Positions 8,350 through 16,724 of a stretch of 36,278 bases of DNA are shown one piece after another (position 1 is the first letter of the stretch; the number at the start of each line of letters is the position of its first letter). This DNA comes from Bacteroidales bacterium (GTDB taxonomy: Bacteria > Bacteroidota > Bacteroidia > Bacteroidales > CAIWKO01): assembly GCA_018004645.1 (NCBI GenBank), contig JAGNBV010000019.1:1-36278 (forward strand). Direction: 5' to 3'. The notes under the pieces are model-generated. The model had not been told where the DNA came from. It did not search any database and saw only the letters and a program-made list of their open reading frames with translations. A program made the position numbers and the translations under genes.

Positions 8350-11208
8350 TTATTTTGTAACGATAAATTTAGCGGTTCTGCTGCTGTTTCCGGCCAGGAG
8401 CTGAACAATATAAGTTCCTTTTCCGAAATTGCTGCAATCAATGTTTTCTATTTGATTTCCGCTGGCTTTGGCGCCCAGGTTAGCGAGTTTAACCAGTTTA
8501 CCGTTCAGGTCATAGATTTTTATGGTTACCGCCGATTTGACAGGCAGTGAATAAGAAATATTCACATTGTCAATGGCAGGATTGGGATAAATACTCAGGG
8601 TTCCTGATACATTCTCTTTGGCGTTTTGATTGTCGTTGATGCCAAGGTATTGGGTGTTTTTGAAAAAGCCTTTCCCATGGGTTCCAATGTATATTGCACC
8701 ATAGTTAGTAACACCGGGGTAGTTATAAACTTGCTGCCTGATGGCGAATACCGGAACTTTTGCCATGCCGTCATTCTCTTCAGTCCATTCAATAAGGGCC
8801 GCAGTTTTGGTAATATCCTGGGTGGCAAACATTCCATATTCTGTTCCAATAATCACCATGTTGGGGTTATTCATTTCGAATATTGCACTGTAAACCGGCA
8901 TGGCAGGTAATTTTTTACCGTTGGTTGTGCCTTGTTTGGATTCAAAAACAGGAGCAACATCCAGTGCATTTTTACAGAAATATACATAGTTGGTGTTTCC
9001 GTAATTACCCAAGGTAACAAGCAACCTCTGGGGGTTGTTTGGATCTATGGCAATGCTGGTAACTGCCTGGCCGAAATTGTTGATCAGGGCGCGTTCTACC
9101 ACGCAGTAGGGGCTGTTGTACCATCCGCTGAGCGAATCGGAAATAGCTAAGATATTGGAAATACGATAGACTGCTCCGGAAATTGTACCCACAAACAGGT
9201 AGTTTCCATCTTTAGATATCGCGAAAGTATGAGGGTTGGCAATATTGGCGATATTGTACCATTGCGGGGTTTTTCCAAAATCCAGGGCTCCGCGCGTGTA
9301 CCATACGCCTGTTGCCGTACCAACAAAGAAGTGTGAACTGACAATATCCTGCACCCATAGGGTGTCTCCGGCGCTTAAATTGCCGTCAGCAGGAGTAATA
9401 ACATAGTCGAAAGGATACCGGTTGTTCTGACTTTTCACGGTGATATGATCTCCTACCACGTGATCTAAAGTATCGATAAACCAGGTTTGGTCAGCGCTGA
9501 ATGTATTATTAAAACTTTCCCAATGGAGCATGGGGGTGATAAAGGGTCCTGCACCATCCTGGCCGGGAGTGGTTGAGCCTATCATGGTGCCGCTCATAAA
9601 TTCACTGTTGGTGGCTTCCTGATATGTAACACCGCGGTCGGGTGAACGCCAGATGCCGGCATATTGCATAGTGCCGAAAAATACATCGGGATTGATAAAA
9701 GAAAATGCTGACCATCCGCCGTCGCCACCATAAAGTACCCTGGCTTTTTTGGGATACAGGCCGGTGCCACTGACGTAAGGACTGCTGTTATCCTGTGTTC
9801 CCGACATAATACCTGTGCCACCATCCATAGCAACAGAATAAAACTGGGTCACATTGTAATTTTTATTTATTGTCTGGAACGTTTGGCCGTTATTGGTGGT
9901 TTTTGCCACTCCGCCGTCGGAACCTAAATAAAAGGTACCCGGATTTCTTTTGTCAAATACAATAGCGTGCATATCCACATGGGCGTCATATTCTTCCAAT
10001 CCTAAAGTAATTTGCGTAAACTGACTGCCAAGGTGCCATTCCCAAACCCTGATGCCACCCACAAAAACCTGGTTGGCATTGTAAGGATTCACAGCAATAA
10101 CATTATCATAACCTCCCTGCCCGTAGGTGGGGTTTGATGCGTCGTTGCCAAATAAAAAGAAAGAGGTGGAGCCTCCCGGTCCGATCAATGTCCAGTTTTC
10201 GCCCTTGTCGGTGGTGCGGTAAATTCCTTTTAACGCACCACCTGATGTTGCTATACAGGTGTAGATAATATTCGGATCGGATGGAGCAATGGAAATTTCT
10301 GTTCTTCCGGCGCCTGCCACAGGGCTTATTTCAGTGAAGGTATGAGGTTCGCCGTTTCCTGTACCGCCCTGTGAAATCCATACCTTGTTGCCGATGGCAA
10401 CCACAACGGACCGGTCGCTGGCTACTTCAACACAATTGGCGTTGGCAGCATTCAGCAGGGTCGGTGTAAGATAGAGGGGATTAACCCAGGTGGTTGATCC
10501 CAGGTCGCAATATTTTAATCCTTTGTTTGTAGCGGCATAGATCCTGCCGTTTACCGGATCAATAGCGATATCGTTTACAAAAGCCCATTCGGCGCCGATA
10601 CTATTTTGAGCAGTGGGAAAAGCATTGGGATACTGATGCCATGTTTCGCCGCCATCAGTTGATTCGTACATTCCGCTGCCGACAAATCCGGGGGTGCCGC
10701 TGATGCCGTCAACATTGGCAAACGATTCGCCGGTACCGATGTAATAATATCCGGTTATAGGGCTTTGAACAATACAACAAATGTTTACTTCAGGCATGCT
10801 GGGTACAGGCACCCAGGAAGTCCCGCCGGTTGTGGATTTAAACAATCCGCCGGCTACACCGCCTGCAAATAGCAGGTTGCTGTTGTCTTTGTCAATCAAA
10901 ATACCACGGGTACGGCCGCCAACATTGTCGGGACCAGCATCTTCCCATTGTAGGCCTATGGATTTTGCATGGCTTAATTCAGCAATTTCTTTACGGACTT
11001 TCATAATGTCGGCCATGCTGATCTCGCCGGTAACCTGGTTGTTTCTGATCGAAGCAAGCCATTTGTACGCGCCGGCAAATTCCTGATAAAAGACTGATTT
11101 CTTTGGATTATACTTTCTTTCAGCATTGCTGTTGACCACTGTTACAACAACAAAAGCTGCCACTATACTTAACAATCCGATTCCAAATAGTAGTTTTTTG
11201 CTTTTCAT
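8350..11208 (-). CDS. T9SS-exported Asp-box (BNR/sortilin-like) beta-propeller protein
   Basis: A 952-residue secreted protein. The N-terminus is a signal peptide or anchor (about residues 6-28). Repeated Asp-box motifs mark a sortilin/VPS10-like beta-propeller: STTGGTSW at 125-132, STDGGETW at 183-190, then TTDKGENW, TTNNGQTF and SPDRGVTY, many near phrases such as IAIDPVNGRIYAATNKG. The last 75-80 residues are a T9SS sorting domain beginning LSIYPNPAIDN and ending TAKFIVTK. Asp-box propellers occur in sialidases and glycanases, but no catalytic residues could be assigned, so a binding or structural role is as likely. The next gene upstream (lipA) lies 200 bp away in the same direction. Confidence 0.85.
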   Translation of the reverse strand: MKSKKLLFGIGLLSIVAAFVVVTVVNSNAERKYNPKKSVFYQEFAGAYKWLASIRNNQVTGEISMADIMKVRKEIAELSHAKSIGLQWEDAGPDNVGGRTRGILIDKDNSNLLFAGGVAGGLFKSTTGGTSWVPVPSMPEVNICCIVQSPITGYYYIGTGESFANVDGISGTPGFVGSGMYESTDGGETWHQYPNAFPTAQNSIGAEWAFVNDIAIDPVNGRIYAATNKGLKYCDLGSTTWVNPLYLTPTLLNAANANCVEVASDRSVVVAIGNKVWISQGGTGNGEPHTFTEISPVAGAGRTEISIAPSDPNIIYTCIATSGGALKGIYRTTDKGENWTLIGPGGSTSFFLFGNDASNPTYGQGGYDNVIAVNPYNANQVFVGGIRVWEWHLGSQFTQITLGLEEYDAHVDMHAIVFDKRNPGTFYLGSDGGVAKTTNNGQTFQTINKNYNVTQFYSVAMDGGTGIMSGTQDNSSPYVSGTGLYPKKARVLYGGDGGWSAFSFINPDVFFGTMQYAGIWRSPDRGVTYQEATNSEFMSGTMIGSTTPGQDGAGPFITPMLHWESFNNTFSADQTWFIDTLDHVVGDHITVKSQNNRYPFDYVITPADGNLSAGDTLWVQDIVSSHFFVGTATGVWYTRGALDFGKTPQWYNIANIANPHTFAISKDGNYLFVGTISGAVYRISNILAISDSLSGWYNSPYCVVERALINNFGQAVTSIAIDPNNPQRLLVTLGNYGNTNYVYFCKNALDVAPVFESKQGTTNGKKLPAMPVYSAIFEMNNPNMVIIGTEYGMFATQDITKTAALIEWTEENDGMAKVPVFAIRQQVYNYPGVTNYGAIYIGTHGKGFFKNTQYLGINDNQNAKENVSGTLSIYPNPAIDNVNISYSLPVKSAVTIKIYDLNGKLVKLANLGAKASGNQIENIDCSNFGKGTYIVQLLAGNSSRTAKFIVTK

Positions 11209-11409
11209 GAGTCTATCTTGTTTATTATTAATTAATTATAATTATTTATTATTTGAATTTTCAAAAAACGGTGCAAGATACTGCTTTTTATTATACCGAC
11301 AATGAAGTTTTTTCCAAAAAAATCATACATAAATTTAATATTATGATTATCAAAATTAAGGATAAATATTGAAATTTTCAACATCAAATCAGAATCCGGA
11401 TGTTTTTTG

Positions 11410-12279
11410 TCAGTTATCGGTTTTGATATGCTTGCTTGCATGATATGATGAGCGGACCAGCGGGCCGGATTCTGCAAATTCGAACCCTTTTTCCAGTGCT
11501 ATTTTTTTAAGCTGTTCAAATTCGGCAGGGGAATAGTATTTTTTTACGGGAAAATGCTTTTTCGAGGGTTGAAGATATTGCCCTATGGTGATGATACGGC
11601 ATTGAACGTTTAACAGATCGTCCATGGTCTCGTAAATCTCCTCAGGGGTTTCTCCCAGTCCGAGCATGATGCCTGATTTTGTGGTTATTCCTTTGCAGGC
11701 AAGGTAATGTAACACCTCGAGACTGAGCGCGTACCGGGCTTTGATGCGAATCTCAGGAGTGAGTCTGCTGACGGTTTCAAGGTTGTGCGAAATGATATCG
11801 GGTTGTGCTTTTACCAACAGGTCCAGGCTGTCGTGGTTGCCGTTAAAATCAGGTATTAATGCCTCAATGGTGATGCCGGGATTCTTTTGTTTAATGGCTA
11901 TAATGGCGTCGTGCCAGATGCCGGCGCCGCCATCGGGCAGGTCGTCGCGGGTAACTGAGGTGATCACACAATGTTTCAAGCCTATTTTTTTTATGGCTTC
12001 TGCCAGTTTTCTTGGTTCATCAGGGTCGGGGGCCAGGGGTTGTGATTTGCTTACGGCACAAAAACGGCAGGCCCTTGTACAGCTGTTCCCAAGAATCATA
12101 AAAGTGGCAGTTTTTTGTTCCCAGCATTCGGCCATATTGGGACATTTTCCGCTTTCACATATAGTATGAAGTTGAAAATCAGATAAATAATCTTTTATAT
12201 ATGAATAATCATTAACACCTGGCAGTTTAATTCTGAGCCAGTCTGGTTTTCTTTCGGGCTTCACAGGTTTAGTTTCCAT
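11410..12279 (-). CDS. lipA: Lipoyl synthase
   Basis: Radical-SAM enzyme inserting two sulfurs into protein-bound octanoyl groups to make lipoyl cofactor for pyruvate and 2-oxoglutarate dehydrogenases and glycine cleavage. The auxiliary cluster ligands are Cys41, Cys46 and Cys52 (CESGKCPNMAEC). The radical-SAM cluster is Cys67, Cys71, Cys74 in CTRACRFC. The C-terminal RSSYHASK carries the serine that ligates the auxiliary cluster. Length (289 aa) is normal. It starts 5 bp after the stop of the preceding outer-membrane-like gene, so the two share a transcript although no functional link is obvious. Confidence 0.96.
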   Translation of the reverse strand: METKPVKPERKPDWLRIKLPGVNDYSYIKDYLSDFQLHTICESGKCPNMAECWEQKTATFMILGNSCTRACRFCAVSKSQPLAPDPDEPRKLAEAIKKIGLKHCVITSVTRDDLPDGGAGIWHDAIIAIKQKNPGITIEALIPDFNGNHDSLDLLVKAQPDIISHNLETVSRLTPEIRIKARYALSLEVLHYLACKGITTKSGIMLGLGETPEEIYETMDDLLNVQCRIITIGQYLQPSKKHFPVKKYYSPAEFEQLKKIALEKGFEFAESGPLVRSSYHASKHIKTDN

Positions 12280-12284
12280 CGATA

Positions 12285-13034
12285 TTAGTTTTTTCTCACT
12301 CCAAAATGCAGGCTCAGGTAAACATTTGCAAATAAGAACTGATTTTTCTGAAAGGCCATAATGGGCACATTTTTATAAAAACAGTCCGCAAAAACACCGC
12401 ATTCGAGTGCCTTTAAAAAAGTGTCTTCCGCACCGTATTCAAAACTCAATCCAACTTTGGTATAAATTCCCGGATAAACGCCAATTTTGTTAAACCCTTT
12501 GAAAAATGATGCCTTGCCATAGATGTCATAGACACTGTGTATATTGGGATCAAAGCGTTCCAGAGAAAGGTACGACTGGCCTGTCGTTTCGTCGAATTTT
12601 ACTATGTTCAGGTAAATGGGTTTGGTGATTCCGAGCGAAAGGCCGCCAAAATAGAATAGCCTGACTTCGACACCGCCCCAATATGGCTTGCCGTTTAAGA
12701 TGTGCTGCTGTCCTACACCGCCACGGACTGCAAAAAAACTGTTGAGTTTTCCGTAAATAAAATTCTTTGAGTTTTCGTAGTACGATTGGGTCTTATGTTC
12801 TTTGGGGTGCTTGATGTTTAAGCCTTCCACTTCCCACATAAATTTGCGAAAATATGTTTTGTGTTTGCCCGAACGGTAACCCACTCCAAATCCTCCGGAA
12901 TGTACCATGATAAAACCGGAACGTTCCTTACGGTACAGGATTTTATTATCAATATTGGATTCGGATTGCGCGAAAATGACAGGCCCGGATAAAAGCAAAA
13001 TGGATAGAAGCAATATTTTCCGGGAAAAATTCAT
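12285..13034 (-). CDS. Putative outer-membrane beta-barrel protein
   Basis: A 249-residue protein with a clear signal peptide cleaved after about VIFAQ (residue 23). The mature part has alternating polar and aromatic or hydrophobic stretches typical of outer-membrane strands, including GGFGVGYR, VEVRLFYFGGLSLGI and the terminal VYLSLHFGVRKN. No lipobox, catalytic motif or named domain is visible. It lies 5 bp before lipA and about 60 bp after the second small lipoprotein gene, so all four may be one transcript. Presumed envelope protein of unknown function; barrel prediction is by eye. Confidence 0.65.
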   Translation of the reverse strand: MNFSRKILLLSILLLSGPVIFAQSESNIDNKILYRKERSGFIMVHSGGFGVGYRSGKHKTYFRKFMWEVEGLNIKHPKEHKTQSYYENSKNFIYGKLNSFFAVRGGVGQQHILNGKPYWGGVEVRLFYFGGLSLGITKPIYLNIVKFDETTGQSYLSLERFDPNIHSVYDIYGKASFFKGFNKIGVYPGIYTKVGLSFEYGAEDTFLKALECGVFADCFYKNVPIMAFQKNQFLFANVYLSLHFGVRKN

Positions 13035-13094
13035 ACAAACAAATAGTTTTGAATAAGAGCCGCTTATAAAATTGCCGGAAATACTGATGTTGTG

Positions 13095-13226
13095 CTACAC
13101 TCTTTTTTCCGTGGCCGGTTTTTTTATTTCTTTACTGTAGGCGGGGCATAACTCTCTGGTGGCACAGGATGAAATAACCATTGCTACAGCAACTAATAAA
13201 AGTATTACAGACAGTGTTTTTTTCAT
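13095..13226 (-). CDS. Small lipoprotein (43 aa), second of a tandem pair
   Basis: A 43-residue lipoprotein. It starts MKKTLSVILLLV and has a lipobox VISSC, so Cys21 would be the lipidated residue. The mature peptide is only 23 residues, beginning CATRELCPAY and ending in a lysine-rich tail. The upstream small lipoprotein ends 5 bp before this ATG and shares the pattern SSCxTxxxxCxAY, so the pair look like diverged duplicates. Such tiny cysteine-tyrosine lipoproteins are common in Bacteroidota and usually missed by gene callers. Function unknown. Confidence 0.7.
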   Translation of the reverse strand: MKKTLSVILLLVAVAMVISSCATRELCPAYSKEIKKPATEKRV

Positions 13227-13231
13227 TTTGA

Positions 13232-13351
13232 TCAGTATTTTGAATGAGATCTGTGTGATTTATATGCATCGCAGTGTACCTGAGTCTGGCATGAAGAAAG
13301 AACAACTATGATTGTTGCTATCAGAATACAGACTGCAATTATCTTTTTCAT
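13232..13351 (-). CDS. Small lipoprotein (39 aa), first of a tandem pair
   Basis: A 39-residue lipoprotein with MKK start, hydrophobic helix and lipobox LSSC (Cys21). The mature peptide is 19 residues, CQTQVHCDAY followed by a Ser/His/Lys tail. It keeps the same cysteine-six-residue-cysteine-x-Ala-Tyr spacing as its downstream neighbour. A perfect TAnnTTTG promoter box (13378-13385) sits 27 nt upstream, giving a short leader. The tail differs from the partner (His/Ser-rich instead of Lys-rich), arguing for divergence after duplication. Function unknown. Confidence 0.7.
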   Translation of the reverse strand: MKKIIAVCILIATIIVVLSSCQTQVHCDAYKSHRSHSKY

Positions 13352-13377
13352 TGATTATTAATGCTTATATTGTGTAG

Positions 13378-13385
13378 CAAAAATA
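13378..13385 (-). promoter_or_regulatory. Candidate -7 box for the small-lipoprotein operon
   Basis: TATTTTTG on the minus strand is a perfect TAnnTTTG match, 27 nt before the ATG at 13351. It lies in the loop of a small GTGTA...TACAC inverted repeat (13372-13388). No clear TTTG -33 element was found. Confidence 0.5.
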
Positions 13386-13495
13386 CACATTTTTTCCGAC
13401 ATAATGAGATCAGTCTTTTGATTTATTAACAATTTTATGTTGAACAATATTAATATCTACTTTAATAACGTTATTTTTACTGCAAAATTTTTTCG

Positions 13496-14176
13496 ATGGC
13501 TACTATAAATCCACAAATAGAAGAAAGCTGGAAAACCAGGCTGATGCAAGAGTTTACGGCTCAGTATTTCAGCCAGTTGAAAGAACAACTGACAGAAGAA
13601 AAAAAACGATTTGTTATATATCCTCCCGGATCACTTATATTTTCGGCTTTCGACCATACGCCTTTCGATGCCGTGAAAGTGGTGATTATCGGCCAGGATC
13701 CATATCATGGAGCGGGACAGGCCAATGGGTTGTGTTTTTCGGTTTCCAATGGCATCCCGAAGCCGCCTTCGCTTGAAAATATTTTTAAAGAACTTAAAAC
13801 TGACCTCGGAATACCTGTCCCCATGACGGGAAATCTTGAAAAATGGGCCGATCAGGGCGTGCTGCTGTTAAATGCTTCGCTTACCGTCAGAGCCAATACG
13901 GCTAATTCGCACCAAAATCTTGGGTGGCACACTTTTACCGATGCCGTCATCAGGATACTCTCCAACCAAAAACAGGGACTGGTTTTTCTTTTATGGGGAA
14001 AGTTCGCCCAGGGCAAAGAGGCTCTCATTGATATCAGCAAACACCATATATTGAAAGCCGCCCATCCATCGCCTTTGTCGGCTTATAATGGCTTCTTTGG
14101 ATGCCGGCATTTTTCAAAAACTAACGAGTTGCTACGTATGCAAGGCAAGAAAGAGATTGACTGGGCTATAGAATAA
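13496..14176 (+). CDS. ung: Uracil-DNA glycosylase (family 1)
   Basis: Removes uracil from DNA as the first step of base-excision repair. The catalytic water-activating motif GQDPYHG is at residues 66-72 with Asp68 as the key residue, followed by the uracil-binding NGLCFSV segment. The leucine-loop motif HPSPLSA starts at residue 190, with the FFGCRHFSKTN C-terminus typical of the family. Length 226 aa is normal. The ATG follows a T-run with no Shine-Dalgarno sequence. The next gene starts about 30 bp downstream but appears to have its own promoter box. Confidence 0.97.
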   Translation: MATINPQIEESWKTRLMQEFTAQYFSQLKEQLTEEKKRFVIYPPGSLIFSAFDHTPFDAVKVVIIGQDPYHGAGQANGLCFSVSNGIPKPPSLENIFKELKTDLGIPVPMTGNLEKWADQGVLLLNASLTVRANTANSHQNLGWHTFTDAVIRILSNQKQGLVFLLWGKFAQGKEALIDISKHHILKAAHPSPLSAYNGFFGCRHFSKTNELLRMQGKKEIDWAIE

Positions 14177-14182
14177 TTTTTG

Positions 14183-14190
14183 TAAATTTG
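14183..14190 (+). promoter_or_regulatory. Candidate -7 box for the Omp85-family gene
   Basis: TAAATTTG is a perfect TAnnTTTG match, 15 nt upstream of the ATG at 14206. An ATTG about 23 nt further upstream could be a weak -33 element. The box overlaps the TTG at 14188 that opens the longest frame, which is why the ATG is preferred as start. Confidence 0.45.
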
Positions 14191-14205
14191 AGTTTTGTAC
14201 GTATC

Positions 14206-15963
14206 ATGCCAAAAGCCTTTTTGCGATATGGTTTCTTGCTGTTGCTATTATCTGCTTTGAGCGGAAACCGTGCGTTGCAGGCTCAGAAGAACTATACCCT
14301 GACAATTGTTTCTTCCGACAGCTCGGCAAAAGTGCTGAAGAAATCACATACCGCGAAGTCATTTAATACGAAAGAAGATGCAGCCGACGCGGTTAAAGAA
14401 CTGATTGCATCCTTTTTTATGCAGGGTTTTCTGGAGGCAAACATCGACAGTATGTCGGCTGACTCGGCCAGGCTTACGGTTTATGTCACCCCGGGAAAAA
14501 AATATTCATATCGCACACTGCGTCAGGGAAATCTGGATAAAAACCTGCGAAATGAGGTCAATTTTAAGGAACAGTATTTTGCAGGAAAACCTTTCCGGTA
14601 TGAAACGGTGATAAAAATCTCGGATAAATTGCTGGAATATGCCGAAAATAACGGCTATCCTTTTGCAGAATTCAGATTAGACAGCATAACAGTCGGCGAT
14701 GGCACTATCGATGCCAGTATCAATTTTCAGCGAAACAATAAAGTGCTTATAGACAGTGTGATTGTAAAAGGCAGCGCGAAAATGGCCAAAGGTTATCTGT
14801 ATAGTTACCTTTCGGTTAAACCGGGCAATCTATACAATGAATCGCTCATCCGCAAGGTGGACCAGAAGTTGAAAGATCTGCCTTTTGTGAATGTGAGCAA
14901 GCCTATGGAAATTTTGTTTACCGAGGATAAAGCCCGGATTTATGTTTATCCCGACAAGAAAAAAGCCAGCACCTTTTATGGCATCCTGGGGGTGTTGCCC
15001 AGCAGCCAGACCACCGGCAAGCTGATGATAAACGGCGAGCTGAAACTATCACTGTTAAATTCATTTGGAAGGGGAGAGCTTATCGACCTTAACTGGCGCA
15101 GTATTTCAAAAGGTACGCAGGACCTAAAAATCAACCTGGCTTATCCTTACCTGTTCTCAACCCCGTTCGGCATCAATTATAAGTTTATACTTTATAAGCA
15201 GGATACAAGCTACCTGACATTAACACATACTATCGGCCTGCAGTATTATTTTTCAGGCAACAATTATATTAAGGTCTTTGCCGATATTTATAAATCGGAC
15301 CTGCTGAATGTGGCAGGACTGGAGACAGCCACTGTGCTGCCTGATTATGCTGATGTTTCGGCCAACCTTTTCGGCCTGGAGTTTACACGGGAAACCTATG
15401 ATTACCGTGCCAACCCGCGAAAAGGTTACCTGGCTCACTTTTCGTTTGCCGGAGGTCAGAAAAAAATCAGGGAGAACTCATCGGTAAACAGCGCCTTATA
15501 CGACAGCCTTAAACTAAAATCATCCCAATACCGGTTCATTGTCAATGGCCGCCTGTTTGTGCCTTTATTCCGAAAGATGACTTTGTTGTTTGCCACCGAA
15601 AACGGATACCTGATCAACAGTTCCATTTTTGAAAACGAGTTGTTTAAACTCGGCGGCCTCAATTCGTTACGCGGCTTCGACGAGGAATCATTGCGTGCAT
15701 CTTATTTTAATATCCTTGCAGCAGAATACCGGTTTTTGTTCGAACGAAATTCATTTGTCGCGCTTTTTGTCAATGCGGCTTATTATGAGAAAAATACCCG
15801 CAATGCTTTTGTTCATGATATTCCCTATGGCTTTGGCGCCGGTGTTTCTTTTGATACCAAAATCGGTATGTTTTCACTGTACTATGCGCTTGGAAGCCAA
15901 TTTGGGCAAGCCATTGCCTTCAAGCAGTCAAAAATTCACTTTGGGTACAACGCCAGTTTTTAA
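14206..15963 (+). CDS. Omp85-family (BamA/TamA-like) outer-membrane protein
   Basis: A 585-residue outer-membrane protein of the Omp85 superfamily. The ATG at 14206 gives a signal peptide MPKAFLRYGF...ALQAQ. About residues 30-290 form POTRA-like periplasmic domains, and the rest a 16-strand-type barrel ending in FGYNASF. The signature loop motif LRGF is at 488-491, after GGLNS. Family members insert or translocate barrel proteins or assist surface lipoprotein assembly. At 585 aa with few POTRA domains this is shorter than BamA, so it is more likely a TamA-like or accessory paralogue. It converges on the SDR gene and the two stop codons share the palindrome TTAA. Confidence 0.85.
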   Translation: MPKAFLRYGFLLLLLSALSGNRALQAQKNYTLTIVSSDSSAKVLKKSHTAKSFNTKEDAADAVKELIASFFMQGFLEANIDSMSADSARLTVYVTPGKKYSYRTLRQGNLDKNLRNEVNFKEQYFAGKPFRYETVIKISDKLLEYAENNGYPFAEFRLDSITVGDGTIDASINFQRNNKVLIDSVIVKGSAKMAKGYLYSYLSVKPGNLYNESLIRKVDQKLKDLPFVNVSKPMEILFTEDKARIYVYPDKKKASTFYGILGVLPSSQTTGKLMINGELKLSLLNSFGRGELIDLNWRSISKGTQDLKINLAYPYLFSTPFGINYKFILYKQDTSYLTLTHTIGLQYYFSGNNYIKVFADIYKSDLLNVAGLETATVLPDYADVSANLFGLEFTRETYDYRANPRKGYLAHFSFAGGQKKIRENSSVNSALYDSLKLKSSQYRFIVNGRLFVPLFRKMTLLFATENGYLINSSIFENELFKLGGLNSLRGFDEESLRASYFNILAAEYRFLFERNSFVALFVNAAYYEKNTRNAFVHDIPYGFGAGVSFDTKIGMFSLYYALGSQFGQAIAFKQSKIHFGYNASF

Positions 15964-16724
15964 CTTCTGAGGTAGGAGGCTCCGTTGATATCCACAATGC
16001 CGCCTGTGAGAAACTCGGTATGCTCGGAGGCAAGCAAAACTATAGTGTTGGCTACTTCTTCGGGCTTTGCTACGCGGTTCAGCGGGCTTTGTTTTTTTAT
16101 TTCTGCGCCACGTTTGCCTTCCAGGGCATTTTTCGACATTTCTGTTTCAACGAAACCCGGCGCCACCACGTACACAAACACATTATCCGGCGCCATCAGG
16201 TAAGCCAGCGACTGGCTGAACTGATTGAGCGCTGCCTTGCTGGCACCGTAGGCAGGAGCCATAGGCTCTCCCCTGAATGCGCCCCGCGAAGATACATTGA
16301 TAATTTTGCCTCCGCCGTGTGCGGCCATGTGCCTGGCGACAAAATACGACAGGTATGCCGGTGCGTACAAGTTTGTGCGGAAAGTATCGTCGAAGTTTTT
16401 TTGCCATTCGGTAAAGGAACATTCCCGGAGGTCGCACTCCCTGTAAATACCTGCATTGTTGACAAGTACATCAATTTTCCCGGCCTTTCTGAAGGATTTG
16501 GTAACGAGGTTTTCGACCTGCGCCGGATCGGTAAGGTCGGCTTTCATCAAAAAGTGTTTGCCTTCGGCCATGAGCGACAGCGTTTTCAGCGCGCCGCCGC
16601 CGAAGTCTTTATAATGTACAATTACAGTGGCGCCGCATTCGGCAAATCTTACCGCGGTGGCCCTGCCAATGCCTCGCGAGGCGCCTGTAACCAATACCGT
16701 TTTACCGCTGAAATCAATTTTCAT
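15960..16724 (-). CDS. SDR-family NAD(P)-dependent oxidoreductase (FabG-like)
   Basis: A 254-residue short-chain dehydrogenase/reductase. The cofactor loop TGASRGIG is at 13-20, NNAG at 89-92, the catalytic Ser at 145/146 in NVSSRG, and Tyr159/Lys163 in YGASK. The C-terminal VDINGASYLRS matches the common GxxxxVDGG region of 3-oxoacyl-ACP reductases, but the substrate cannot be assigned. Its ATG overlaps the stop of the ThrB-like gene by 4 bp, making it the last gene of a coupled three-gene operon. That context favours a dedicated metabolic step over general fatty-acid synthesis. Confidence 0.88.
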   Translation of the reverse strand: MKIDFSGKTVLVTGASRGIGRATAVRFAECGATVIVHYKDFGGGALKTLSLMAEGKHFLMKADLTDPAQVENLVTKSFRKAGKIDVLVNNAGIYRECDLRECSFTEWQKNFDDTFRTNLYAPAYLSYFVARHMAAHGGGKIINVSSRGAFRGEPMAPAYGASKAALNQFSQSLAYLMAPDNVFVYVVAPGFVETEMSKNALEGKRGAEIKKQSPLNRVAKPEEVANTIVLLASEHTEFLTGGIVDINGASYLRS

